Shown here piece after piece: positions 17,604 to 26,649 of a stretch of 64,000 nucleotides of DNA. A model generated the notes under the pieces. It was not told where the DNA came from. It did not search any database and worked only from the letters and a program-made list of their open reading frames with translations. This DNA comes from Cypionkella psychrotolerans (GTDB taxonomy: Bacteria; Pseudomonadota; Alphaproteobacteria; Rhodobacterales; Rhodobacteraceae). The stretch is from positions 248,001-312,000 of the forward strand of contig NZ_LGIC01000086.1 in assembly GCF_001294535.1 (NCBI RefSeq), in the 5' to 3' direction. Position numbers and translations under genes: made by a program. Each line of letters starts with the position of its first letter. Within the stretch, counting starts at the first letter, position 1.

Positions 17604-18391
17604 TGCGCCACGTTTGCGCCTTTATCATCGGGGTGGGCCTTTTGGCCCATCCTGCCTTTGCCCAAGACATTGCCGCTGGCCTTGCAGCACCCCATGCCAG
17701 CACCGATCTGTTCAGCATTATCCTGTCGGCGCATTGGGTTGTGCAGGCGGTGATGGTGATCCTTGCGGTGGCCGCCTTTGCCGCCCTCACCATCATGGTG
17801 CAGAAAATCGCCGAACTGACGCTGGCCCTGCGTGCCCTGCGCCGCAGCGCCTTGAAACTGACCGCCGCCACCGATCTTCCTTCGGCGATCCGTGCGATGG
17901 CCGCACAACGCGACCCCGCCACCCAGATGATCCGTGTGGCGCATGAGGAATTTGTCAGCCTCGCCGATTTCCCGGTCGATCCCGTCTATGCCCATGCCGC
18001 ACAACAGCGCACCCGTTTGGCGATGGACCGGATAGAGGCCAGCGCGCTTGCCCGTCTGCGCGCAGGTTCGGGGTTGCTGGCATCCATCGGGGCGACCTCG
18101 CCCTTCATCGGCCTGTTCGGCACGGTGTTCGGCATTATGAACGCCTTTCTCGCCATTGCTGAAACCAAAACCACCAGCCTCGCCGTCGTCGCCCCTGGTA
18201 TTGCCGAGGCGCTGTTTGCCACCGCCATCGGCCTGCTGGCTGCGATCCCGGCGGTGTTGATCTACAACGGACTGTTGCGCGCGATCACCGCCTATCGCCG
18301 CAAGCTGGCCGATGCTTCAGCGCAGATTGAACGGTTGCTCAGCCGTGATCTCGACCGCCGCAGCGCCGCCCATTTCAAAGCCGCGAGTTGA
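17603..18391 (+). CDS. exbB: TonB-system proton channel subunit ExbB
   Basis: A 262-residue MotA/TolQ/ExbB family protein. It has a cleavable-looking N-terminus (LLAHPAFA), a first membrane segment in ILSAHWVVQAVMVILAVAAFAAL, and the paired C-terminal segments with LLASIGATSPFIGLFGTVFGIMNAF and APGIAEALFATAIGLLAAIPAVLIYN. ATG 17603 overlaps the receptor stop (TGATG); a GTG three bases earlier is also possible. It forms the energising complex with ExbD and TonB encoded directly downstream and is probably dedicated to the heme receptor. Confidence 0.93.
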   Translation: MRHVCAFIIGVGLLAHPAFAQDIAAGLAAPHASTDLFSIILSAHWVVQAVMVILAVAAFAALTIMVQKIAELTLALRALRRSALKLTAATDLPSAIRAMAAQRDPATQMIRVAHEEFVSLADFPVDPVYAHAAQQRTRLAMDRIEASALARLRAGSGLLASIGATSPFIGLFGTVFGIMNAFLAIAETKTTSLAVVAPGIAEALFATAIGLLAAIPAVLIYNGLLRAITAYRRKLADASAQIERLLSRDLDRRSAAHFKAAS

Positions 18392-18394
18392 ACT

Positions 18395-18835
18395 GTGGCA
18401 ATCATCCCCAGCAGCCGCAGCGATGACGACGATGATGCGATGGCCGACATCAACGTGACACCGTTCATCGACGTGATGCTGGTGCTGTTGATCGTGTTTA
18501 TGATTGCAGCGCCTCTCTCAACGGTGGATGTGCCGCTGAACCTGCCAACCTCCTCCGCCAAGGCCACCCAGCGCCCGGAAGACCCAATTTGGCTGAGCCT
18601 CGCGCCCGATCTGACGCTGACCTTGGGCAACCAGCCTTTGAGCGGGGCCGATCTGCAAGCGGCGCTTGACGCCCAAACCAAAGCCCAGCGCGATGTGCAG
18701 GTGTTCCTGCGCGCCGACCGCGTGGTGCCTTATGGCGATCTGATGACCGTCCTCGATCAGTTGCAGGTGGCGGGCTATCTGAAAGTCGCCCTCGTTGGGC
18801 TGCAAAGCACGACCGAAACGCAGGCCACGCCATGA
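18395..18835 (+). CDS. exbD: TonB-system subunit ExbD
   Basis: A 146-residue single-span protein of the ExbD/TolR family. ADINVTPFIDVMLVLLIVFMIAAP carries the membrane segment with the essential Asp (about residue 26), and the periplasmic domain shows VFLRADRVVPYGDLMTVLDQLQVAGY. The start is GTG 18395, three bases after the exbB stop. Its stop overlaps the tonB start (ATGA). Length is normal. Confidence 0.93.
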   Translation: MAIIPSSRSDDDDDAMADINVTPFIDVMLVLLIVFMIAAPLSTVDVPLNLPTSSAKATQRPEDPIWLSLAPDLTLTLGNQPLSGADLQAALDAQTKAQRDVQVFLRADRVVPYGDLMTVLDQLQVAGYLKVALVGLQSTTETQATP

Positions 18836-19755
18836 GCCACCCCTTCCGCAACTGTCCGGTATCCTGCCCGATCGCCGCCTCCGCGCAGCAGCCGCGCACA
18901 TGGCTCAGCTGGACCCTGTCGGCCACCATCACCGCGCTTATTCTTAGCGCCGCAAGTGCCTTGGCGCTGACCTCAACCCTTGCCCCCATTTTGGATCAAC
19001 CGATCTTCCTCACGCTGCCGCCCGCCCCGGCTGCCGCCGAAAGCGTCGCCGCCATATCCGACCCTGCTCCGCTGGCCAGTGCCGAAGCACCCAGCCAAAC
19101 CGCCGCCGCAGCGCCCGAAGTCGATACTCCCCCCGATATTTCCGAACCCCAGCCCGCAGCCAAGCCCATCCCACCCGAAATGGCAAAGCCCGAGCAACTG
19201 GCCGATGCCAAGCCCGCGATGGACGCCCCCCCGCAGCCACCCGATCCGCAGCCGGCGCCTGACGCGCCGCCCGCCGCGGCGAAGCCACCTTCGCCCGCAC
19301 CAAAACCACCAGAAGCAACCAAACCAAAGGTAGAAAAGGCCGAAGCGAAACCGAAAAAAGCCGAGAAGAAGCCAACCAAAACCAAAAAGACCGACGAGCC
19401 CGCACCGAAGAAAACCGCCAAAGCCAGTTCGGCGCCCCCTAATGCGGGCGGCGCTATGGCCGCTTCAAAAGCGGCCAAGGCCACAGCACAAAGGCAATCG
19501 CCTGCGACCTACCAAAAGGCGGTGATGAAGAAAATCCGTGGTACCAAAAAGGGATCTAACCCCGGCAAGGGCAGCGCCGTGGTGGGCTTTGCGATCTCGG
19601 CAGGCGGTGGTCTATCACTGGTGAAGATCGTCAAAAGTTCCGGCTCGCCCGCCTTGGATGCGGCGGCGGTGGACCATATCCAACGCTCCGCTCCATTCGG
19701 GCCACCGCCCGCAGGGGTATCAACCCGGTTTTCATTTGAGTTTGTTGGGAAGTAA
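18832..19755 (+). CDS. tonB: Energy transducer TonB
   Basis: A 307-residue protein with a short cytosolic N-terminus, one membrane anchor (about residues 23-50), a long Pro/Ala/Lys-rich spacer (about 65-200), and a C-terminal TonB domain. The domain has YQKAVMKKIRGTKKG, VVGFAISAGGGLSLVKIVKSSGSPALDAAAVDHIQRSAPFGPPP and a closing SFEFVGK strand. The spacer is Lys-rich in its second half (KAEAKPKKAEKK), usual for periplasm-spanning linkers. The start overlaps the exbD stop. Its TAA directly abuts the convergent DUF1513 stop (TAATTA), leaving no room for a separate terminator. Confidence 0.92.
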   Translation: MSHPFRNCPVSCPIAASAQQPRTWLSWTLSATITALILSAASALALTSTLAPILDQPIFLTLPPAPAAAESVAAISDPAPLASAEAPSQTAAAAPEVDTPPDISEPQPAAKPIPPEMAKPEQLADAKPAMDAPPQPPDPQPAPDAPPAAAKPPSPAPKPPEATKPKVEKAEAKPKKAEKKPTKTKKTDEPAPKKTAKASSAPPNAGGAMAASKAAKATAQRQSPATYQKAVMKKIRGTKKGSNPGKGSAVVGFAISAGGGLSLVKIVKSSGSPALDAAAVDHIQRSAPFGPPPAGVSTRFSFEFVGK

Positions 19756-20814
19756 TTAGCTGAGCGCGATCAAATGGTTATCCCAAGCGGTCGCATTGCG
19801 GCTAAGGGATGCCAGACCATCATGGCCATAGCTCCAAACTCCGCCCTGCCCATCGGTGAGCCGCAAGCCATCGCCCAAAGCCGCAGCACCCGAGACATCG
19901 GCACGTTGGTCGGTCGCAAGCCAGCCACCCGCGCCGTCAAACAGCATCACCACGCCGGCAGGGGCCGAGGTCAGCGCGATCAGATCACCCGCTCGGGCAA
20001 CCGCAATCGACCCGGCATAGCCCTTCATCGCAAACGCCTGTTCATCCGGCGGCGGGCACAGTTGCGGCGCGGACCCCGGCACCCAAAGCCCCAGTTGTGC
20101 GACAGGCTCAGACGTATCACCCTCCCACTGCATCGCAAAAGCCACGCCCTCGCCATGCAAAGCCAGATGGCGGATTGAGTTTTGGTGCAACTCATCCGCC
20201 AATTCCACCTGATCCAACAGCGCACCATCGGCAGACAGCAGCGTCAGATTGGGCCGCATCGTGTTGATGTTCAGCTTGGTGCGGTCGCCGGGATCGGTTT
20301 CAATCCCGCCATTCGCCACCACAATCCGGCCATCCGCCAACCGCCGGATGTCATGCGGGCCAATGCCGTGACTGTCCCACTCGGCAATGCGGACAAAGCC
20401 CGCCGTCTCCCACAACCCAATCCGCCCCGCCGAGCCTTCGGCAACCACTTCCGAGGTCATCAGCAGCGCCCCATCCGCCGAGAACGCGCCATGGCCGTTA
20501 AATTGTCGCCCTTCAGGTGGGGTTAGACGGTGCCGGACAGCCCCGGTCAAACAATCCAGCACCAGCGCAAACGTGCCGGGGCGGCGCGCAAACGCCACCG
20601 CCAAAGCCTGCGACGGATGTGCCGCCGCCGCATGGCCACGCGCGGGCAAGCCAATCTCAAACAGGCTTTCCCCCACCGCACTCAAGCCATGCAGCACAAA
20701 TTCATCGCCCAGCTTCCCCGCAGCAAGGCAAGCAGGCGAGCCGACCTCGGCCCAAGACACTCGCGGCAAGCTGGCCGCCACCAAACCCGCCAAAAACGCC
20801 CGCCGCGTTGCCAT
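19756..20814 (-). CDS. DUF1513 domain protein of the imelysin iron cluster
   Basis: 352 residues with a twin-arginine-like signal (TRRAFLAGLVAASLPRVSWA), predicted to fold as a beta-propeller in the periplasm. Conserved DUF1513 features include FNGHGAFSADGALLMTSE, SHGIGPHDIRRLADGRIVVANGGIET and the LHQNSIRHLA run. DUF1513 genes usually accompany imelysin-like and DUF1111 di-heme genes in iron-regulated clusters, as here. No catalytic role is established. ATG 20814 lies one base after the preceding imelysin stop (TGAGATG). Convergent with tonB. Confidence 0.82.
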   Translation of the reverse strand: MATRRAFLAGLVAASLPRVSWAEVGSPACLAAGKLGDEFVLHGLSAVGESLFEIGLPARGHAAAAHPSQALAVAFARRPGTFALVLDCLTGAVRHRLTPPEGRQFNGHGAFSADGALLMTSEVVAEGSAGRIGLWETAGFVRIAEWDSHGIGPHDIRRLADGRIVVANGGIETDPGDRTKLNINTMRPNLTLLSADGALLDQVELADELHQNSIRHLALHGEGVAFAMQWEGDTSEPVAQLGLWVPGSAPQLCPPPDEQAFAMKGYAGSIAVARAGDLIALTSAPAGVVMLFDGAGGWLATDQRADVSGAAALGDGLRLTDGQGGVWSYGHDGLASLSRNATAWDNHLIALS

Positions 20815-20815
20815 C

Positions 20816-21787
20816 TCAGTCTCCATCCGCCGCGTTAAAGCCGACGCCGACATCCAGTTCGGGGCCAAGCTCAGCCATCACAGTATCAATCAAGGCACTG
20901 ACGGCCTGCTGCAAAATCTCAACCTTCAGATGGCCCTGTGGCGTCGCAACCCCAGCGAAGGTCGGATCGTCCAACGTCTCTGCCAGCTTGATCGCACGGT
21001 CAAACCCCGCCAAAGTCAGCGGCGCATCCGGTGTCATCGTCACCACCATCGCGCGCAGAGTTTGCAGCGACAACAGCACGTTGCGCTGACTGCGGCCCGA
21101 GGCAATCGCCTCGGCCCGTTCCGGGCGCGGTTTGTCAAACGTGCCCAAGGGGCGACCAAGCCGTTGATCTTTATCAAACTCCAGCGCCGCCACCACTTGC
21201 GTGAACAGCGTTTGCCGCACTTCGGGCCGGGTCTGGAAGGTGGTGTTGCCGAGATCGCCCGCCGTCAGCACGGTTTTGGAATAAGTGTTGATCCAAGTGT
21301 CGTTGATGATCTTCGCCATGCGGGCAAGGTCCAACGTGGTGGCTTGGATCAGCGCGCAAGGGTCAGCGGGCAAAGGTTCCGCCGGATAGAGCAACCGCTC
21401 TAACCCCGTCAGACCGCGTGCCGCTACCGATTGATCAGGGAAATGCTCAGGGGTCAATTGCGCCGGATCGCCCAACAACAGCGCCCGCTGCGATTTCGCG
21501 CCCGAGCCTTTCGGATCAGGCCAAAACGCAATCGCCACCGAAAGCCCATCCGCCTCGGCCGGACCAAAACGCAGGTGTTGGACCGCAACCCAGGCATCAT
21601 AGGCGGTGTTGAAGGCGGGTTTCAGACCATCAGCCTTGCAATCCTTTGCGGCGGCATCAGACAACGCCTGCGTGCTGGCTGCGAAAGCCGCATAACTGGG
21701 CAGGATATGATCGGATAACGTCTGTTCAAAATCCGCCAGCGCTGGGGTGGCGAGGCAAAGCGAAAGCAGCAAAGAACGAAGCAGCAT
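20816..21787 (-). CDS. Imelysin-like periplasmic protein (no GxHxxE motif)
   Basis: 323 residues with a signal peptide (LLSLCLATPALA then DFEQ) and an imelysin-like all-helical fold. Supporting blocks are DAWVAVQHLRFGPAEADGLSVAIAFWPDPKG and FPDQSVAARGLTGLERLLYP. In metallopeptidase-like imelysins a GxHxxE motif stands where this protein has GLTGLE, so the His is missing. Binding and not catalysis is then more likely (inference). It lies two bases after the DUF1111 gene, within a four- or five-gene minus-strand operon. Confidence 0.8.
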   Translation of the reverse strand: MLLRSLLLSLCLATPALADFEQTLSDHILPSYAAFAASTQALSDAAAKDCKADGLKPAFNTAYDAWVAVQHLRFGPAEADGLSVAIAFWPDPKGSGAKSQRALLLGDPAQLTPEHFPDQSVAARGLTGLERLLYPAEPLPADPCALIQATTLDLARMAKIINDTWINTYSKTVLTAGDLGNTTFQTRPEVRQTLFTQVVAALEFDKDQRLGRPLGTFDKPRPERAEAIASGRSQRNVLLSLQTLRAMVVTMTPDAPLTLAGFDRAIKLAETLDDPTFAGVATPQGHLKVEILQQAVSALIDTVMAELGPELDVGVGFNAADGD

Positions 21788-21789
21788 GA

Positions 21790-23298
21790 CTACAAACTTT
21801 CCAGAAATGCGAGAATAGCGTCGCGGTCGCCTTTCGGCAAAGCCACTACGGCGTCACGTTGCGCTTGCGCCTCACCGCCATGCCACAGCACCGCCTCCAG
21901 CAGGTTGCGCGCCCGTCCGTCGTGCAGAAATTCGGTGTGGCCCGATACTTGGCTTGTCATGCCAATTCCCCACAGCGGCGGGGTTTTCCATTCCGACCCG
22001 CTGGCCCGACCCTCGGGGCGGTTGTCGGCTAATCCCGGCCCCATGTCATGCAGCAGCAGATCGGTATAGGGCCAGATCAGCTGGAAACTTTGCTCGGGCT
22101 GGTCTTTCAACCGGTCCGTGACGTATTTCGGCGTATGACAGGACGTACAACCGATGTCGTAAAACACCTGCTTGCCGCGCAACACTTTCGGATCATCCAC
22201 CCCGCGCCGCTCTGGCACGCCCAAATTGCGGGCGTAAAACGTCACTAGATCAAGGCTTTGGTGATCCACCTCTAGCCCATCGCGCACGCCCGGTTCTTGC
22301 CCGCTGATTGCCAAGCGGCAGGCGTCTTCCACCTTGGTGCAATCGCCCCACGGATCGGGATGCAGCGAGGTCGCGAGCCCCATATCGCCCGCGAAAGCCC
22401 CCGCTGATTGGTCGCGGATACTGGCCTTGCCGCCCTTGAAGCCAAAGCGGCCCAGCATTGGTTTGCCATCAGAACCGCCCGGCACAATGCTGGCGCGGCC
22501 CGAAATGCCATCGCCATCCGCGTCAGTCTCATCAACCTTGGCCAGAATATCTGCCTCGGGAATCGCCTCTAGCAACCCCAAGCCGATCATCTGCGGCGCC
22601 ACACGCGGCGATAGCATCACATCCTTGGCCATCGGCCCATAAGCCAGATCCGCCACCGCATAGGCAGGCGCACGCAAACTGACCATCGTGCCATCGCCCA
22701 AGATCACCGGAACCTCGGTATAGTCGATCACCATCCGGCCCTCAGCGGCGATGCCGGTCGCGGCGAAATCCTGAAACTGCCCGCCATAAGTCGGCTCGTC
22801 CTGCGTCGCCAACCAATCCTTGATCTCTGCCGGGTTGCTCCCCCCCGGCACAGACAGCCGCAGGAACATCGACACAGCACTTTCTTCGAGCCCCGCAGGG
22901 ACATGCCCGCGCCCGTCTTTCAGATGGCAATCCTGACAACCGCGCGCGTTGAACAACGGCCCCAAGCCGTCCGAGGCCAAGGTCGAGGCAGGCGACGGCA
23001 CCCACGTCTTGGTGAACAACGCATTGCCAAGGTTGAAATTCATCTGCCGGTCAAACGGCATATTGCCCGAGAATTGCGAGAACGCATCCGCCGTGGGCCG
23101 CACCCGCACCGTCGCCGCGCCGCCCGGTTTCGCCTCAAACTTCTCAGACGCACTGAAATCTTTGGGGGCCGCCAACACCCCTGCAATCCGGGTAACCTCT
23201 GCCTTGGTGCGAGGGATCACGTTCAGCGGTTGATCATCTGCCCCTTGCGCAAAAGCAGGTCCGGCTAGCAGCGGTAATATCAAAAGGACGCGCAGCAT
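21790..23298 (-). CDS. Di-heme DUF1111 (thiol oxidoreductase-like) c-type cytochrome
   Basis: 502 residues: signal peptide (LLILPLLAGPAFA), two heme c attachment sites CQDCH (about residue 118) and CTSCH (about residue 383), and the DUF1111 blocks FNARGC, LGLLEAIPEADIL and GRFGFKGGKASI. It is related to bacterial di-heme peroxidases, so a periplasmic redox role, perhaps in iron reduction or oxidation during uptake, is plausible. ATG 23298 begins the signal peptide; a longer start at 23352 is possible. It sits between two imelysin-like genes, the classic arrangement of this iron cluster. Confidence 0.88.
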   Translation of the reverse strand: MLRVLLILPLLAGPAFAQGADDQPLNVIPRTKAEVTRIAGVLAAPKDFSASEKFEAKPGGAATVRVRPTADAFSQFSGNMPFDRQMNFNLGNALFTKTWVPSPASTLASDGLGPLFNARGCQDCHLKDGRGHVPAGLEESAVSMFLRLSVPGGSNPAEIKDWLATQDEPTYGGQFQDFAATGIAAEGRMVIDYTEVPVILGDGTMVSLRAPAYAVADLAYGPMAKDVMLSPRVAPQMIGLGLLEAIPEADILAKVDETDADGDGISGRASIVPGGSDGKPMLGRFGFKGGKASIRDQSAGAFAGDMGLATSLHPDPWGDCTKVEDACRLAISGQEPGVRDGLEVDHQSLDLVTFYARNLGVPERRGVDDPKVLRGKQVFYDIGCTSCHTPKYVTDRLKDQPEQSFQLIWPYTDLLLHDMGPGLADNRPEGRASGSEWKTPPLWGIGMTSQVSGHTEFLHDGRARNLLEAVLWHGGEAQAQRDAVVALPKGDRDAILAFLESL

Positions 23299-23428
23299 CC
23301 GGGTCTTCCCTATATCAGTTGGCAGCGCAGTGGTCCGTTTACCCCGCGCCACCTGCCTACTCAGAGTGGGTTTCAGCGGGTTTTGTCAATCGTGGCTCAC
23401 GACCGACAAAGCCCCGTTAACGCAAGCG

Positions 23429-24694
23429 TTACTGGAACACCGCACCCGGATTATCAAGGCTGTCCGAGCCTTCAATGCTGGTGCCGGTCAGCCCCAAAGT
23501 GGTGATCGCGCGCTCAATCGAGGCGGTCTGGGTGACCAAAGCGTTGACGCCGCCCATCACCAAAGCCTCGCCTTCCTTATTGCCCGCCGCCAGCATCTGA
23601 TCATAGGCCATGCCGCCATCCGACGCTGCTTTGATCGCACCCAAAGCCGTCACTGTCGCCGTCAGTTCCGCCTTCAACTGCGTATCGACAGCCGGGTCAG
23701 CCGCCGCCACAAGTTCCGACACCGACGGCCCCGACACAACGCTGCCATCGACGCGAGTGTATTTGCCGAGATAGACGTTCTGGATGCCGATGCCATCATA
23801 GTAATGGCTGTTGGCAGTGTTGTCCGAGAAGCAATCATGCTCCTCCTCTGGGTCGTTCAGCATCAGGCCCAGACGCATCCGCTGGCCTGCAACCTCGCCA
23901 TAGGACAGGCTTCCCATGCCGGTCAGAATCGCCGACAAAGCCGCCTTCGGATCGTCTTCAATCGTGGCGCGCGCAGCGCCCCCGGTGGCCCATTGCCCGG
24001 CCATATCCTCCAGATCGCTGACCAACAAATCGGTCGCCGCCTTCAAATACGCCGCACGGCGGTCACAGTTGCCGCCGGTGCAACCATCCCCCTGCACATA
24101 ATCAGTAAACGGCCGATTGCCCGCCCCCGGCCCGGTGCCGTTCAGATCCTGGCCCCACAGCAGAAATTCGACCGCGTGATAGCCCGAAGCCACATTCGCC
24201 TCAATCCCGCCCGCCTCTTGCAGCGTGCCCGAAATCAATTCCGGCGTGATCGTCGTCGCATCGACCTCGACGCCCGAAATCTTGAACTTCGGGTTGGCAA
24301 TCACGTTCAGCGTCGCAAGATCGTTTTCCTCCGACTTGCCGTAAGACGGGTCGACATAGTCGATCAGCCCCTCATCCAGCGGCCAGGCGTTGACCTTGCC
24401 CTCCCAATCATCCACCGCCGCATTGCCAAACCGGAACGCCTCGGTCTGCATGTAAGACGGACGCGCAGCGATCCATGCCGCACGCGCTGCCTTCAGGCTG
24501 TCTTCCGAAGGTGCGGCGATCAGCGCATCGACCGCCCCTTGCAGCGCCTTGGCGGTGATCAGGCTGTCTTCATAGCCTGCTGCGGCGATATCGGCGTAAT
24601 TCTTTGCAATCGCTGCCGGATCGGCGGCAAACACGGGTTGGACTGCCGACCCAAAGGCGGTGGTGGCAAGAAGCATGAAGAACGTGGGGCGCAT
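23429..24694 (-). CDS. Imelysin family protein (IrpA-like) with GxHxxE motif
   Basis: 421 residues with a signal peptide (AVQPVFA then ADPAA). The imelysin signature GYHAVEFLLWGQD (GxHxxE, about residues 170-176) is intact, along with DPSYGKSEENDLATLNV and EEEHDCFSDNTANSHYYDG, characteristic of the IrpA/ICMP branch of iron-regulated periplasmic proteins. 130 bases separate it from the downstream DUF1111 gene, longer than the other gaps in the cluster. The short gene 24707-25213 precedes it by 12 bases. Confidence 0.9.
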   Translation of the reverse strand: MRPTFFMLLATTAFGSAVQPVFAADPAAIAKNYADIAAAGYEDSLITAKALQGAVDALIAAPSEDSLKAARAAWIAARPSYMQTEAFRFGNAAVDDWEGKVNAWPLDEGLIDYVDPSYGKSEENDLATLNVIANPKFKISGVEVDATTITPELISGTLQEAGGIEANVASGYHAVEFLLWGQDLNGTGPGAGNRPFTDYVQGDGCTGGNCDRRAAYLKAATDLLVSDLEDMAGQWATGGAARATIEDDPKAALSAILTGMGSLSYGEVAGQRMRLGLMLNDPEEEHDCFSDNTANSHYYDGIGIQNVYLGKYTRVDGSVVSGPSVSELVAAADPAVDTQLKAELTATVTALGAIKAASDGGMAYDQMLAAGNKEGEALVMGGVNALVTQTASIERAITTLGLTGTSIEGSDSLDNPGAVFQ

Positions 24695-24706
24695 ATGGGA
24701 TCTTTC

Positions 24707-25213
24707 CTAGTGACGCGTGGCGGTGGTGGCGGAATGGCTGCCGTTGGCGGAGAGACGGTGGATCATATCAAGCGTCGCCCGGCCGACATATTCTGCAATC
24801 TGCACGGCTTCAAAAGCGATGTCGGGCGGCAGCATGGTCAGCGCGAACGCCATCGCATCTTCGCGATCGCCCGCCGTGGCCGCGGCCACCATCTGCGCGA
24901 CGGCACTTTCATCACCGCCAAGGCAAGCGCATTGCGTGTGATGCCGCATCAACGGGCGGCGGCCCATTTGCACCATCAGCGTGATCAGATGCGCGAGGTT
25001 ATTCACCTCAAGCGCCGCTCGCTCGGCCCCGAAAACCGCGGTGAAATCTTCGGCGACTGCAATACGACCCGCCTCGCCATCGCACCATTGCCGCAGAAGT
25101 TGCACCACACCGCGCTCCAGCGGCGGCATATCGGCCAGCATCCCCACCGCAGCACCGCCACGCACCGGGCTGGCAGGGGTGGGCTTCGACGATTTGAACC
25201 AAGAATAGCTCAT
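24707..25213 (-). CDS. Unknown 168-aa protein leading the imelysin operon
   Basis: I do not recognise the family. The protein is cytosolic-looking (no signal peptide) and predicted mostly helical, with a Cys pair in HHTQCACLGGDES (about residue 95-107) and a conserved-looking C-terminus (LTMLPPDIAFEAVQIAEYVGRATLDMIHRL). ATG 25213 was chosen because the upstream in-frame sequence overlaps the promoter region. It is the first gene of the operon, 12 bases before the IrpA-like gene, so a regulatory or metal-handling role is possible. Confidence 0.65.
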   Translation of the reverse strand: MSYSWFKSSKPTPASPVRGGAAVGMLADMPPLERGVVQLLRQWCDGEAGRIAVAEDFTAVFGAERAALEVNNLAHLITLMVQMGRRPLMRHHTQCACLGGDESAVAQMVAAATAGDREDAMAFALTMLPPDIAFEAVQIAEYVGRATLDMIHRLSANGSHSATTATRH

Positions 25214-25298
25214 GACTTCCAACTGCCTTTCGAGACTGCACGTTGCAACCAACGCCCTGCCGACAGGTTGGGCCTTGGGTATTAACTGATGGATTCCC

Positions 25299-25316
25299 TC
25301 GGAAATGTAAATCCGA
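25299..25316 (-). promoter_or_regulatory. Candidate operator of the imelysin operon
   Basis: The inverted repeat TCGGA-N8-TCCGA lies 86 bases upstream of the operon start. Including its flank (GATTCTTT on plus), it resembles the hemP element: the two can be aligned over about 30 bases with about 19 identities. This suggests one regulator for both loci. Confidence 0.45.
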
Positions 25317-25401
25317 TTCTTTCTGTCGGCTAATCGCAGATGAAGCCCGCCAAACCCTGCCCATCTTGACCCCACCGCGCGTGCCATGCAGTCATGCCGC
25401 C

Positions 25402-26637
25402 ATGACCCAAAACGCGCTCTGGCAAAACCGCAACTTCCGCCTGATGTTCGCCTCATCTGCCGCCACCAACCTTGGCGACGGCCTGATCACGGTGGCGGTA
25501 GCGTGGCTCGCCACCTTGCTGACGCATGACCCTTTCCTGATCGGCCTCGTCGCCACCGCCCGCAGCCTGCCGTGGTTTCTGTTTGCTTTGCCCGCAGGCG
25601 TGATCACCGACCGCATCGAGCATCGCCGCCTGATCATCGGAGCCGATTGCGTGCGGATCGTGATTTCCCTCGCCCTGCTGAGCCTCGCGCTCACAGCCAG
25701 CCCCGGCACCGTGCCCGTGCTGCTGATGGCCGCCCTCTCCTTCGCCTTAGGCAGCGCCGAGGTGTTGCGCGACAACACAGCACAAACCTTTACCCCCTCG
25801 GTGATTGAGAAATCCCAACTGGAACAAGCCAATGGCGCAATGTGGAGCGCCGAACAGCTCGCAGGCCAGTTCATCGGCCCACCACTCGCCGGCCTGCTGA
25901 TCGGCATATCAGTGGCATTGCCGTTCGGCATCCAAGCAGGACTGCTGGCGGTCGCCGTTGTGCTAACCCTGAGCATGAAAATGCCAAAACGCGTGCAAAC
26001 CACCCCACATCTGCCCATGGTCGCGGCCTTGAAAGAAGGCATGCTCTGGCTCTGGCGCGACATCCCCTTGCGACGTTTGGCCTTCATCTTGGGCGGCTTC
26101 AACTTCATCGGCTACGGCTTTGCCGCCATACTGGTGCTGTACAGCCAGCGCGTTCTCGGCCTTGACGCCTTCGGCTTCGGCATTTTCCTGACCCTTCCGG
26201 CCATCGGCGGCCTCGCCGCCACCCTGATCGGCCCGCGCATCTTGCGCCACATCACCCCAAGATCGGCCATCCTGCTCGGCATGGCCGGATTCACCGCCGC
26301 CGCCCTCGTCTTGGCGCTACAAGCCCCGCTCTGGCTGATCGCCATTTTCTTGGTGCTCGATGGCTTTTCCGGTATGCTCTGGAACATCGCCCAAGTCAGC
26401 TACCGCCAACGCCACATTCCCGCGCCCCTCTTGGGCCGCGTCAACTCCGCCTTCCGCTTCATCGGCACGGGTCCTGCGGCGTTTGGCGCGTTCACCTTCG
26501 GCTGGCTGATCTCATGGGCGGGTTCGGGGGCCGAGCCTTGGGGCACGGCTGAAGCCGTCTTGCTGCCCTATTGGGTGGCCTTCGCCATCGCAGGGGCACT
26601 CACACTCTATGCCGCCGCCCGCCTGCAACTGCGATAG
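25402..26637 (+). CDS. MFS transporter (enterobactin-exporter/MFS_3-like)
   Basis: A 411-residue major facilitator with about 12 hydrophobic segments. The N-terminus (LWQNRNFRLMFASSAATNLGDGLITVAVAWLATLLTHDP) and the loop-2/3 motif AGVITDRIEHRRLIIGADCVR are typical of the MFS_3/EntS branch. DNTAQTFTPSVIEKSQLEQANGAMWSAEQLAGQFIGPPLAG is another signature of that group. Substrate unknown; the position divergent from the imelysin operon (188 bases between starts) makes siderophore or drug efflux conceivable. ATG 25402 begins the conserved region. Confidence 0.85.
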   Translation: MTQNALWQNRNFRLMFASSAATNLGDGLITVAVAWLATLLTHDPFLIGLVATARSLPWFLFALPAGVITDRIEHRRLIIGADCVRIVISLALLSLALTASPGTVPVLLMAALSFALGSAEVLRDNTAQTFTPSVIEKSQLEQANGAMWSAEQLAGQFIGPPLAGLLIGISVALPFGIQAGLLAVAVVLTLSMKMPKRVQTTPHLPMVAALKEGMLWLWRDIPLRRLAFILGGFNFIGYGFAAILVLYSQRVLGLDAFGFGIFLTLPAIGGLAATLIGPRILRHITPRSAILLGMAGFTAAALVLALQAPLWLIAIFLVLDGFSGMLWNIAQVSYRQRHIPAPLLGRVNSAFRFIGTGPAAFGAFTFGWLISWAGSGAEPWGTAEAVLLPYWVAFAIAGALTLYAAARLQLR

Positions 26638-26649
26638 AAGGCGCGGAAT

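Noticed and set aside
23330-25285. 651-codon plus-strand frame opposite the imelysin genes
   Set aside because: It is antisense to two genes with signal peptide, imelysin motif and good ribosome sites; its translation is Arg/His-rich low-complexity as expected for a shadow frame in high-GC DNA.
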